DNA of 5,710 bases from Campylobacterota bacterium (GTDB lineage Bacteria; Campylobacterota; Campylobacteria; Campylobacterales; Sulfurovaceae). How positions within the stretch are numbered: the stretch's first letter is position 1; the number at the start of each line of letters is the position of its first letter. Under the pieces are notes generated by a model. The model saw only the letters and a program-made list of their open reading frames with translations, was not told where the DNA came from and searched no databases. The translations under genes and the position numbers were made by a program. The stretch spans positions 1 through 5,710 of the forward strand of contig QMKT01000127.1 in assembly GCA_003646505.1 (NCBI GenBank). The letters are read 5' to 3'. This document shows, one piece after another, positions 1-5,710 of the stretch.

Positions 1-1
1 A

Positions 2-1222
2 GAAGTGATGGATTCTGAAGATCCCCTTTTCTTACTTTATACTTCAGGTTCAACGGGTAAACCTAAAGGTGTTCAACATAACTCTGCGGGGTATATATTA
101 TGGGCACAGATGACTATGGAGTGGGTATTTGACGTTAAAGAGAACGATACTTACTGGTGTACAGCCGATGTTGGTTGGATCACAGGGCACACATATATAG
201 TGTATGGTCCACTTGCGATGGGTGCGACAACTGTTATGTTTGAAGGTGTGATCACTTATCCTGATGCCGGTCGTCCTTGGGCAATGGTTGAAAACCATCG
301 CATCAATCAATTTTATACTGCACCAACAGCTATTCGTGTTTTACATAAAATGGGTGAAGATGCACCAGCAAAATATGACTTATCAAGTCTTAAAGTTCTT
401 GGAACGGTTGGTGAGCCTATCGATCCACCGGCATGGAAATGGTACTATGAAGAGGTAGGTCAAAGTAAATGTGCTATCGTTGATACATACTGGCAGACGG
501 AGACAGGCGGTCATGTTGTTTCTCCACTTCCAGGTGCAACACCTATCAAACCGGGTTGTGCAACGCTTCCACTTCCAGGCATCATGGCAGAGATCTTAGA
601 CCCTGCTACGGGTGAAAAAACTGAAGTTGGAGAAACAGGTTATATGTGTATCACTAAACCTTGGCCTGCGCAGATCCGTGGGGTATGGGGTGACGAAGAG
701 CGTTACAAGAAGTCATATTTTGGTGATGTTGTGAAAGATGGTAAGCCTGTCTACTTTACAGGTGATGGTGCAAAATATGATGAGGATGAGTATATTACCA
801 TTACCGGTCGTACGGATGATGTTATCAATGTATCAGGTCATAGAATGGGTACAGCTGAAGTTGAAGCAGCGATCAAAAAACATGATAACGTAGCAGAAGT
901 TGCTGTTGTTGGTAAACCGCATGAGCTTAAAGGTGAGGGTATCTTCGCTTACATCGTGTTAAAGTCTGACGAAGGTGTTGCTGATGAAGTTGAAGAAGTA
1001 AAAGCAATTAATAGTATCATCAAAAAAGAGATCGGTAACATTGCCCTGTGTGACGATATGGTTTTTGCACCAGGACTTCCTAAAACTCGTTCAGGAAAAA
1101 TTATGCGTCGTATCCTGCGTGCTATAGCAAAAGATGAAGAAATCACTCAGGATATCTCAACACTTGAAGATCCATCTGTCGTTGCTAAAATTGAAGCAAT
1201 GGTTAACTGTAAAGAGTGCTAA
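2..1222 (+). CDS. acs: Acetyl-CoA synthetase, AMP-forming, copy 1 (5'-truncated by window edge)
   Basis: Acetate:CoA ligase of the ANL adenylate-forming superfamily: it makes acetyl-CoA from acetate, ATP and CoA through an acetyl-adenylate, in the cytoplasm. Only the last 406 residues are present. The frame is open to the left edge, and copy 2 shows about 249 N-terminal residues are missing, so no start codon is visible (the GTG at 5 is internal). Visible motifs are the phosphate loop [11 protein letters not shown] (38-70), GWITGHTY in the acetate/CoA region, [16 protein letters not shown] (482-511), the hinge and adenine region TGDGA...[13 protein letters not shown], and the C-terminal [11 protein letters not shown]. 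The lysine at 1097-1099 in that last motif matches the residue acetylated by Pat-type enzymes in Salmonella Acs. Tyr replaces the first Trp of the usual DTWWQT, while the second Trp, which limits the acyl pocket to acetate in known Acs, is kept. Against copy 2 it has a 2-residue longer linker before the CITKPWPA segment and a distinct tail ending CKEC. It appears intact. A hairpin terminator follows. Confidence 0.96.
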   Translation, partial: EVMDSEDPLFLLYTSGSTGKPKGVQHNSAGYILWAQMTMEWVFDVKENDTYWCTADVGWITGHTYIVYGPLAMGATTVMFEGVITYPDAGRPWAMVENHRINQFYTAPTAIRVLHKMGEDAPAKYDLSSLKVLGTVGEPIDPPAWKWYYEEVGQSKCAIVDTYWQTETGGHVVSPLPGATPIKPGCATLPLPGIMAEILDPATGEKTEVGETGYMCITKPWPAQIRGVWGDEERYKKSYFGDVVKDGKPVYFTGDGAKYDEDEYITITGRTDDVINVSGHRMGTAEVEAAIKKHDNVAEVAVVGKPHELKGEGIFAYIVLKSDEGVADEVEEVKAINSIIKKEIGNIALCDDMVFAPGLPKTRSGKIMRRILRAIAKDEEITQDISTLEDPSVVAKIEAMVNCKEC

Positions 1223-1262
1223 GAGTTCTTTATTCTTCGGTTCACCTATAAAATAAAAATAT

Positions 1263-1288
1263 AATAAGGGAAGATTTATTCCCTTATT
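1263..1288 (+). terminator. Probable intrinsic terminator after acs copy 1
   Basis: A perfect 10-bp stem, AATAAGGGAA (1263-1272) pairing with TTCCCTTATT (1279-1288), encloses a 6-nt loop and begins 40 nt after the stop codon. The stem has a GGG/CCC core but AT-rich arms. The downstream tract (CATCTACTTTAATTTC) is T-rich without a clean run of T, so termination may be incomplete. The position between two acs genes suggests it insulates them transcriptionally. Confidence 0.65.
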
Positions 1289-1385
1289 CATCTACTTTAA
1301 TTTCATTTCTCAAAAAACTTTACTCTGATACATTCACTAAACTTATAAATAAATCAATTTTTCAAGAACTCATCTTAACGATGTA

Positions 1386-1394
1386 TGTTACAAT
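1386..1394 (+). promoter_or_regulatory. Extended -10 promoter for acs copy 2
   Basis: TGTTACAAT matches the extended -10 pattern TGnTATAAT with one mismatch in the hexamer (TACAAT, 1389-1394). There is no convincing -35 box; the upstream DNA is instead a run of A/T-rich segments, as is usual for housekeeping promoters of Campylobacterota. Transcription would start near 1400-1402 and give a leader of about 22 nt before the ATG at 1423. The site lies after the hairpin terminator, consistent with separate transcription of copy 2. An overlapping TATAAA (1394-1399) is an alternative -10. Confidence 0.5.
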
Positions 1395-1422
1395 ATAAAT
1401 AAGATTAATATTGGAGTATCAA

Positions 1423-3366
1423 ATGAGTACAGATAAAAAGATATATCAACCAAACCCAGCGTTCGCTAAACATGCAGCAATAAACAGTATGGATGCATAC
1501 TGGAAATTACAGAACAAAGCTATAGAAGACTATGAAGGTTTTTGGAAAAAGTATGCAGATGAAAAAATAGACTGGTTATCAGGTTACGATAAAGTACTAG
1601 ATGAAAGTGATGCACCGTTTTACAAATGGTTCACAGAGGGTAGACTCAATGTTTCTAATCAGTGTATAGATAGACATCTTGCAGATAAAGCACACAAAAC
1701 AGCTATCTTGTTTGAAGGTGACAGAGGAGATGTGGAAGAGATTACTTATGCACTACTTTCACTCCGTGTTAATAAGATGGCAAACTTACTTAGACATGAA
1801 TTTAATGTTAAAAAAGGTGACAGAGTCGTTCTGTATATGCCGATGATCCCTGAGGCGGCATATGCTATGCTTGCTTGTGCACGTATTGGTGCCATCCACT
1901 CTATTGTCTTTGGTGGGTTCTCTGCTGAAGCATTGAAAGACCGTATAGAAGATGCAGAAGCAAAGATCGTTATCACTGCAGATGGTGCGTACAGAAAAGG
2001 TAAACCATATATGCTTAAGCAAGTGGTCGATTCTGCACTTGAAGAGGGTGGAGAAAGTATCGAAGCTGTACTTGTAGTAAAAAGAAACAATGAAGAGATA
2101 AATTGGGTAGAGGGTAGAGACCATAACTACAACGAACTCATCACTTCCCAACATGCAGAGTGTCCATTTGAAGCTATGGATTCAGAAGATCCACTTTTCT
2201 TACTCTATACCTCTGGCAGTACAGGGAAACCGAAAGGAGTACAACACTCCACTGCAGGATATATCTTATGGGCGCAAATGACCATGGAATGGGTATTTGA
2301 TGTTAAAGGTGATGATATCTTCTGGTGTACCGCTGATATCGGTTGGATCACAGGGCATACCTACATCATTTACGGACCGCTTGCTGCAGGTACAACAACA
2401 GTGATGTTCGAAGGTGTTCCTACATACCCAGATGCAGGACGTGCATGGAAAATGGTACAAGACCATAAGATCACACAATTTTACACTGCACCTACAGCGA
2501 TCCGTGTTCTTCATAAAATGGGTGAAGATGAACCTAAGAAATATGACCTTTCATCACTTAAAGTACTTGGAACGGTTGGTGAGCCTATCGATCCTCCTGC
2601 ATGGAAATGGTACTATGAAACAGTAGGTAACTCAAACTGTGCCATCGTTGATACGTGGTGGCAAACAGAGACAGGTGGACATATGATCTCACCACTCCCA
2701 GGTGCTACACCTATCAAGCCGGGATGTGCTACATTTGCACTTCCTGGTATTATGGCAGAAGTTCTGGATTATCAAGGTGAAACTAAAAATGATGGTGGGT
2801 TGCTTTGTATCACAAAACCATGGCCAGCAATGATAAGAAACATATGGGGAGATCCTGATCGTTATGTCTCAGCATATTTTGGTGATGTATCCAAAAATGG
2901 TACGCCAATATATTTTTCAGGTGATGGTGCGAGGGTTGATGAAGATGGTTATATCACTATTGTTGGTCGTGTGGATGATGTGATCAATGTTTCTGGTCAC
3001 CGTATGGGAACAGCAGAGATCGAAGCAGCCGTTAAAAAAGATGATCATGTGGCAGAAGTAGCTGTAGTATCACGTCCTCATGACATTAAAGGTGAATCTA
3101 TCTTCATTTATATCGTACTAAAAGAGGGACATATAAACAAAGATATCAAAAATCATATCAATGAATTATTAGCTAACGAAATAGGTAATATTGCCAAGGC
3201 AGATCATATCATTGAAGTACCCGGATTGCCGAAGACACGTTCAGGTAAGATCATGAGAAGAATTTTGCGTTCTATTGCCAAAGGTGAAGAGATCACTCAA
3301 GATATCTCGACACTGGAAGATCCGTCTATTGTTGAGCAGATCATAACAAGTGCAAGAGAGGCTTAG
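1423..3366 (+). CDS. acs: Acetyl-CoA synthetase, AMP-forming, copy 2 (complete)
   Basis: Complete 647-residue acetate:CoA ligase, the usual length for bacterial Acs (about 650). The ATG at 1423 is chosen because GGAG (1413-1416) sits 6 nt upstream; the in-frame TTG at 1411 overlaps that site and is unlikely to be used. The N-terminal acetyl-CoA synthetase domain covers roughly residues 25-85, followed by the AMP-binding core and the mobile C-terminal domain. Visible motifs are the phosphate loop [11 protein letters not shown] (262-272), [24 protein letters not shown] (410-419, with Trp413 as the acetate-pocket Trp), SGDGAR (499-504, ATP ribose Asp501), [13 protein letters not shown] (515-527, hinge Asp518) and [11 protein letters not shown] (603-613) with Lys609, the lysine regulated by acetylation in Salmonella Acs. 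All catalytic positions are intact. CoA-contact residues RKGK replace the common RGGR, a conservative change. It has its own promoter-like element and no clear terminator before the cytochrome gene. Confidence 0.97.
   Translation: MSTDKKIYQPNPAFAKHAAINSMDAYWKLQNKAIEDYEGFWKKYADEKIDWLSGYDKVLDESDAPFYKWFTEGRLNVSNQCIDRHLADKAHKTAILFEGDRGDVEEITYALLSLRVNKMANLLRHEFNVKKGDRVVLYMPMIPEAAYAMLACARIGAIHSIVFGGFSAEALKDRIEDAEAKIVITADGAYRKGKPYMLKQVVDSALEEGGESIEAVLVVKRNNEEINWVEGRDHNYNELITSQHAECPFEAMDSEDPLFLLYTSGSTGKPKGVQHSTAGYILWAQMTMEWVFDVKGDDIFWCTADIGWITGHTYIIYGPLAAGTTTVMFEGVPTYPDAGRAWKMVQDHKITQFYTAPTAIRVLHKMGEDEPKKYDLSSLKVLGTVGEPIDPPAWKWYYETVGNSNCAIVDTWWQTETGGHMISPLPGATPIKPGCATFALPGIMAEVLDYQGETKNDGGLLCITKPWPAMIRNIWGDPDRYVSAYFGDVSKNGTPIYFSGDGARVDEDGYITIVGRVDDVINVSGHRMGTAEIEAAVKKDDHVAEVAVVSRPHDIKGESIFIYIVLKEGHINKDIKNHINELLANEIGNIAKADHIIEVPGLPKTRSGKIMRRILRSIAKGEEITQDISTLEDPSIVEQIITSAREA
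2170..3360 (+). repeat. Diverged direct repeat of 2-1219 (tandem acs duplication)
   Basis: This part of acs copy 2 aligns almost colinearly with all of the visible part of copy 1, offset by about 2168 nt at both the phosphate loop and GTVGEP. Protein identity is roughly three quarters by eye; DNA differs mostly at third positions. The longest identical run I found is 29 nt (398-426 and 2566-2594). The only length differences are in the linker near 600-640 and in the C-terminal domain near 960-1015. Confidence 0.85.
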
Positions 3367-3409
3367 AATTACTTTGTTTCAGGTTCACAAATAATTCATC
3401 TTAATTTAC

Positions 3410-3415
3410 TATCAT
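3410..3415 (+). promoter_or_regulatory. Possible -10 element for the cytochrome/two-component cluster
   Basis: TATCAT lies 27 nt upstream of the cytochrome ATG in an AT-rich 76-nt gap. TTCACA (3384-3389) is a poor -35 candidate at a 20-nt spacing. No terminator is visible between acs copy 2 and this site, so read-through from acs copy 2 remains possible. This is a weak call based on one hexamer with one mismatch from TATAAT. Confidence 0.3.
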
Positions 3416-3442
3416 GAAAGTATCTAACGTAAAGGATTAAAA

Positions 3443-3886
3443 ATGAAACTAAAAAACAGACTAGTAACAGTTGGAACCATGATTGCTTTGACTTCTTTTG
3501 TGAATGCAGCAGATCCGGCAGAGGTTCTTTTTGATGCCAAATGTGCAGCCTGCCACAGTAAAACACGACCTGCCGACATGTCAAATGTTGTTGCTCCTGC
3601 ACTTATGGGTGTGATGAGACATATAAAGATGACGTATCCCGATAAAGAGGTGGCTGTGAAGTTTATGGTAGACTATATACTGGAACCTACAAAGGAGAAA
3701 GCGATCTGTATGCCGAAAAAAATAGAACGATTTGGTTTGATGCCATCACAAAAAGGCAACGCCACAGAGGCAGAACTCAAAACAATTACCTCTTGGATGT
3801 TCGATAACTTTCCACCGGAAGGCTTTAGAGGTATGGGGCATGGAAACAGACAGGGAAAAGGTCAAGGCAGAGGACAAGGTAACTAA
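3443..3886 (+). CDS. Exported monoheme c-type cytochrome with Gly-rich basic tail
   Basis: A 147-residue class I-like cytochrome c, presumably periplasmic, for electron transfer. The start is set by AAGGA (3432-3436) 6 nt before the ATG. Residues 1-22 form a Sec signal peptide: a basic start (MKLKNR), a hydrophobic core and a VNA|AD cleavage site. The single heme-attachment motif CAACH is at 34-38. The distal axial ligand is probably Met100 in GLMPSQKG, with Met90 (CMP) as the alternative. Cys89 is an extra cysteine outside the heme motif. Residues 108-123 resemble the closing C-terminal helix of small cytochromes. The last 20 residues (128-147) are low-complexity and rich in Gly, Gln, Arg and Lys, beyond the expected fold. 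The response regulator gene begins 3 nt after the stop, so it is almost certainly co-transcribed with the two-component genes. The electron partners cannot be named from sequence. Confidence 0.9.
   Translation: MKLKNRLVTVGTMIALTSFVNAADPAEVLFDAKCAACHSKTRPADMSNVVAPALMGVMRHIKMTYPDKEVAVKFMVDYILEPTKEKAICMPKKIERFGLMPSQKGNATEAELKTITSWMFDNFPPEGFRGMGHGNRQGKGQGRGQGN
3871..3879 (+). promoter_or_regulatory. Ribosome binding site for the response regulator, inside the cytochrome tail
   Basis: AGGACAAGG lies within the codons for the cytochrome's Gly/Arg/Gln-rich tail. Its AGG at 3877-3879 is 10 nt before the regulator ATG at 3890. The purine-rich tail codons therefore also supply the only visible ribosome binding sequence for the next gene, which suggests translational coupling. 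Confidence 0.55.
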
Positions 3887-3889
3887 ACA

Positions 3890-4555
3890 ATGACACAAAC
3901 TCTTTTACTGCTTGAAGATGACATACAGCTAAGTGATACTGTAAAGCAGTTTCTTGAGTTCAAGGGGTATGAAGTCTATTGTGCTTATGATGGATTAGAA
4001 GCTCAGACTATCGTGTATGAGAAGCATATTGACCTGATGCTTCTGGATGTGAAAGTGCCGCATCTTAATGGATTTGAATTTTTAAAGAAAGTGCGTAGTG
4101 AAGGCAAGGACATACCTGCTATTTTCATTACTTCACTCAATAGTGTTGAAGATGTGGAAGAGGGGTTTTCTTCGGGTTGTGATGATTATATCCGTAAGCC
4201 TTTTGCTTTAAAAGAGTTACTTGTACGTGTAGAATCTCTGCTTAAACGAAGTTTTGGCACATATGATGAAAAGATAGACCTGGGAGAAGGTCTTCTTTTT
4301 GATACAAAAGAGATGATACTTACACAGCACAATAATAGAATTCCTTTAAAAACAAAAGAGTTAAAACTTCTTGCTCTTTTTTTACAACATCCTGATGAAC
4401 TCTTGAATTATGAAAAGATCAATGAAACATTGTGGGAATATGATGAAGAGCCGAGTTCAGGTTCGCTTCGTACCTACATAAAAACACTTCGTTCCGCTAT
4501 AGGAAAAGAGAAAATAGAGACCGTTAAAAACATAGGATATCGTTTTGTTACGTAG
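3890..4555 (+). CDS. OmpR/PhoB-family response regulator
   Basis: A 221-residue DNA-binding response regulator. The receiver domain (about 1-118) has the acidic pocket Asp10/Asp11 (LLEDD), the phospho-acceptor Asp53 in LLDVKVP, the switch Thr81 (FITS), Tyr100 and the conserved Lys103 in RKPF. The C-terminal winged-helix domain (about 125-221) carries the typical KTKELKLLALFL helix, the recognition-helix region SSGSLRTYIKTLRSAIG and the closing wing IETVKNIGYRFVT. All phosphotransfer residues are intact, so it should be a functional transcription factor phosphorylated by the adjacent kinase. It lies 3 nt after the cytochrome gene, and the kinase gene starts 11 nt before its end, so the three form one transcription unit. 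Target genes are unknown; autoregulation of this operon is a usual possibility for the family. No direct-repeat operator stood out upstream of the cytochrome gene. Confidence 0.95.
   Translation: MTQTLLLLEDDIQLSDTVKQFLEFKGYEVYCAYDGLEAQTIVYEKHIDLMLLDVKVPHLNGFEFLKKVRSEGKDIPAIFITSLNSVEDVEEGFSSGCDDYIRKPFALKELLVRVESLLKRSFGTYDEKIDLGEGLLFDTKEMILTQHNNRIPLKTKELKLLALFLQHPDELLNYEKINETLWEYDEEPSSGSLRTYIKTLRSAIGKEKIETVKNIGYRFVT
4534..4537 (+). promoter_or_regulatory. Ribosome binding site that supports the TTG start of the kinase gene
   Basis: AGGA lies 7 nt before the TTG at 4545. The kinase frame has a stop (TAG) at 4533-4535 and no ATG or GTG between there and the first transmembrane helix, so the TTG is the best available start. 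Confidence 0.6.
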
Positions 4556-5699
4556 TGAGAAAAGAAGTCTGATTCGCTTTTTGATCCTCTATCTTGGATC
4601 TACATTCATACTTTTTTCCATCGCTTCGTGGTTATTCTATATTTCAAGTAAACATCATCTTCTTGACCAGCAAAGAGAGTCTATCAAGTATGAAGCAGAG
4701 CATATTAAATTACAGTTAAGGACACTGCATCAGTCTAATGCTGCAAAGCTGGTATACCCAAGCCATGCACATATCCAATCAGCAATTTATGATCTGGATA
4801 AAACATATATTTTTGGTACACTTAAGGCAGAGCAGACATTGGATATTAATAAATATGAGAATAGACTCTATCATACTGTGAAAGTTGTGCCATACTATTT
4901 GGGTGCCGCCTACCTTCTGGTTGCTAAAGATATAAATTATGAACCTATTAAGAAATTACAAAAAAATATTATTTTATTTATGTTGGCTGCAGGTGTTTTT
5001 TTTACGATACTTGGGTACTTTTTAGGAAAACTTTTTATTGCTCCCATGCGTGATGCAATGGAAAAGATGAACCATTTTATTCAAGATACAACACATGAAC
5101 TAAATACCCCCATTAGTACCATATTAACTAATATAGAAATGATAGAGACTTTTGGTAAACATGATGAGAACAGTACAGAACTCAAACGTATAGAGATCGC
5201 ATCAAAGACATTGAGCCGTATTTATGATGATCTGACCTACCTCAATTTAAATCATAAGTATCATCGTAATATAGTAAACTTGAATATGAGTACACTGGTA
5301 GAAGAGCGTATGGTTTACTTCTCTGCCATGGCTGAAGCAAAAGGTTTGAAAGTCACTGTAAATACAGATCCAAATGTTATGTTGCAGATGGACAAAAATG
5401 ATGCCATACGACTGGTTGACAATCTTATTTCCAATGCCATCAAATACAATAGATCAAAAGGTATTTTGGATGTTAGGCTTACAGAAGATATCTTTTCAGT
5501 TAAAGATACGGGTATCGGTATTGGATCAAAAGATCTAAGTACCATATTCCAGCGCTTTAAACGGGCAAATAAGAGTGAAGGCGGCTTTGGCATAGGGCTT
5601 GACATTGTCAACCAGGTTGTCAGCTCCTACGGCTTTATTTTAGAGATCAATTCAAAAGAAGGTGAGGGAACAGAGGTGAATGTAAAATGGGAAAAATAG
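4545..5699 (+). CDS. Membrane sensor histidine kinase
   Basis: A 384-residue inner-membrane kinase that should phosphorylate the regulator encoded just upstream. Transmembrane helix 1 covers about residues 10-33. A periplasmic sensor of about 105 residues (35-141) follows; I recognise no family in it. Transmembrane helix 2 covers about 142-166. Only about 18 residues separate helix 2 from the H-box, too few for a complete HAMP linker. The dimerisation domain has the H-box THELNTP with the phospho-acceptor His184, and Thr188 at the position used for phosphatase activity. The ATPase domain shows the N-box DNLISNAIKYN (292-302), G1 DTGIGIG (321-327), the F-box IFQRFKR (334-340) and G2 GGFGIGL (346-352), all intact. 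The start is the TTG at 4545, overlapping the regulator gene by 11 nt. It is the third gene of the cytochrome-regulator-kinase operon. The signal sensed is unknown; a redox or respiratory cue is suggested only by the neighbouring cytochrome. Confidence 0.94.
   Translation: MLRSEKRSLIRFLILYLGSTFILFSIASWLFYISSKHHLLDQQRESIKYEAEHIKLQLRTLHQSNAAKLVYPSHAHIQSAIYDLDKTYIFGTLKAEQTLDINKYENRLYHTVKVVPYYLGAAYLLVAKDINYEPIKKLQKNIILFMLAAGVFFTILGYFLGKLFIAPMRDAMEKMNHFIQDTTHELNTPISTILTNIEMIETFGKHDENSTELKRIEIASKTLSRIYDDLTYLNLNHKYHRNIVNLNMSTLVEERMVYFSAMAEAKGLKVTVNTDPNVMLQMDKNDAIRLVDNLISNAIKYNRSKGILDVRLTEDIFSVKDTGIGIGSKDLSTIFQRFKRANKSEGGFGIGLDIVNQVVSSYGFILEINSKEGEGTEVNVKWEK
5672..5678 (+). promoter_or_regulatory. 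Ribosome binding site for a gene starting at 5687
   Basis: AGAGGTG, with the core GAGGTG close to the consensus, sits 8 nt before the ATG at 5687 and inside the last codons of the kinase gene. It is one of the strongest Shine-Dalgarno matches in the window, which supports a real downstream gene. Confidence 0.5.
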
Positions 5700-5710
5700 T
5701 TATTGTTTTA
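5687..5710 (+). CDS. Probable start of a further gene (3'-truncated by window edge)
   Basis: An ATG at 5687 opens a frame of eight codons (MGKIVIVL) to the window edge and overlaps the end of the kinase gene by 13 nt. The near-consensus ribosome binding site 8 nt upstream and the hydrophobic beta-strand-like beginning suggest a real protein, translationally coupled to the kinase. Eight residues are too few to name a family. If real, the operon has at least four genes. Confidence 0.45.

Noticed and set aside
5..7. GTG at 5 as a start codon for acs copy 1
   Set aside because: It falls just before the phosphate loop, and copy 2 shows about 249 residues should precede it; the frame is open to the window edge.
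98..310. Antisense open frame within acs copy 1, with a similar one at 2266-2514 in copy 2
   Set aside because: Both are mirror frames of conserved acs codons, rich in Cys/His without domain logic, and have no ribosome binding site. Their similarity merely follows from the duplication.
264..458. Alternative + frames inside both acs genes (also 2414-2626)
   Set aside because: They are +1 shadows of the same conserved acs segment in each copy; the acs frame explains the sequence.
1382..1392. TGTA-N3-TACA inverted repeat over the acs copy 2 promoter
   Set aside because: It is only 4 bp per arm and does not extend; this is expected by chance in AT-rich DNA.
1746..2154. Two overlapping antisense frames within acs copy 2
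   Set aside because: They lie entirely under a strongly conserved coding region and overlap each other; there is no promoter or start signal.
3373..3391. TTTGT-N9-ACAAA inverted repeat after acs copy 2, considered as an operator or terminator
   Set aside because: The 5-bp AT-rich arms give a weak hairpin with no T run after it, and the sequence matches no operator I know.
3396..3602. Antisense frame over the cytochrome start
   Set aside because: It covers the signal peptide and heme motif of a clear gene and the upstream promoter region, with no supporting signals.

Overview
The window looks like chromosomal DNA from a Campylobacterota (Epsilonproteobacteria) member, probably a Sulfurovum- or Sulfurimonas-like bacterium. 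This is inferred from the AT-leaning base composition, short AT-rich gaps, a promoter that relies on an extended -10 element, and the style of the proteins: acetyl-CoA synthetases, an OmpR-type regulator with the phospho-site context LLDVKVP, and a kinase with the H-box HELNTP. No marker gene fixes the genus. All genes are on the + strand.

Layout. (1) Positions 2-1222 hold the C-terminal two thirds of an AMP-forming acetyl-CoA synthetase (copy 1); its 5' end lies outside the window. A perfect 10-bp hairpin at 1263-1288 follows it. (2) A 200-bp AT-rich gap contains that hairpin and an extended -10 promoter. It leads into a second, complete acetyl-CoA synthetase (copy 2, 1423-3366, 647 aa). By eye the two copies are about three quarters identical in protein over the shared region, so they are an old tandem duplication rather than an assembly artefact. 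(3) After a 76-bp gap comes a compact cluster: an exported monoheme cytochrome c with a Gly/Gln/Arg-rich tail (3443-3886), an OmpR/PhoB-type response regulator 3 nt later (3890-4555), and a membrane histidine kinase that starts at a TTG inside the end of the regulator gene (4545-5699). (4) The last 24 nt probably open a further gene (ATG at 5687) that overlaps the end of the kinase gene and has a good ribosome binding site.

How the genes may work together. The two synthetases activate acetate to acetyl-CoA with ATP. Both keep the catalytic residues and the C-terminal lysine that is the known acetylation target of this family. The cytochrome, regulator and kinase are spaced as one operon, which suggests a periplasmic redox protein made together with a two-component system. 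Whether the cytochrome is a target, an accessory sensor or simply an electron carrier cannot be decided from sequence. Nothing visible links the two-component system to the synthetase genes beyond adjacency. There are no RNA genes, mobile elements or CRISPR arrays.
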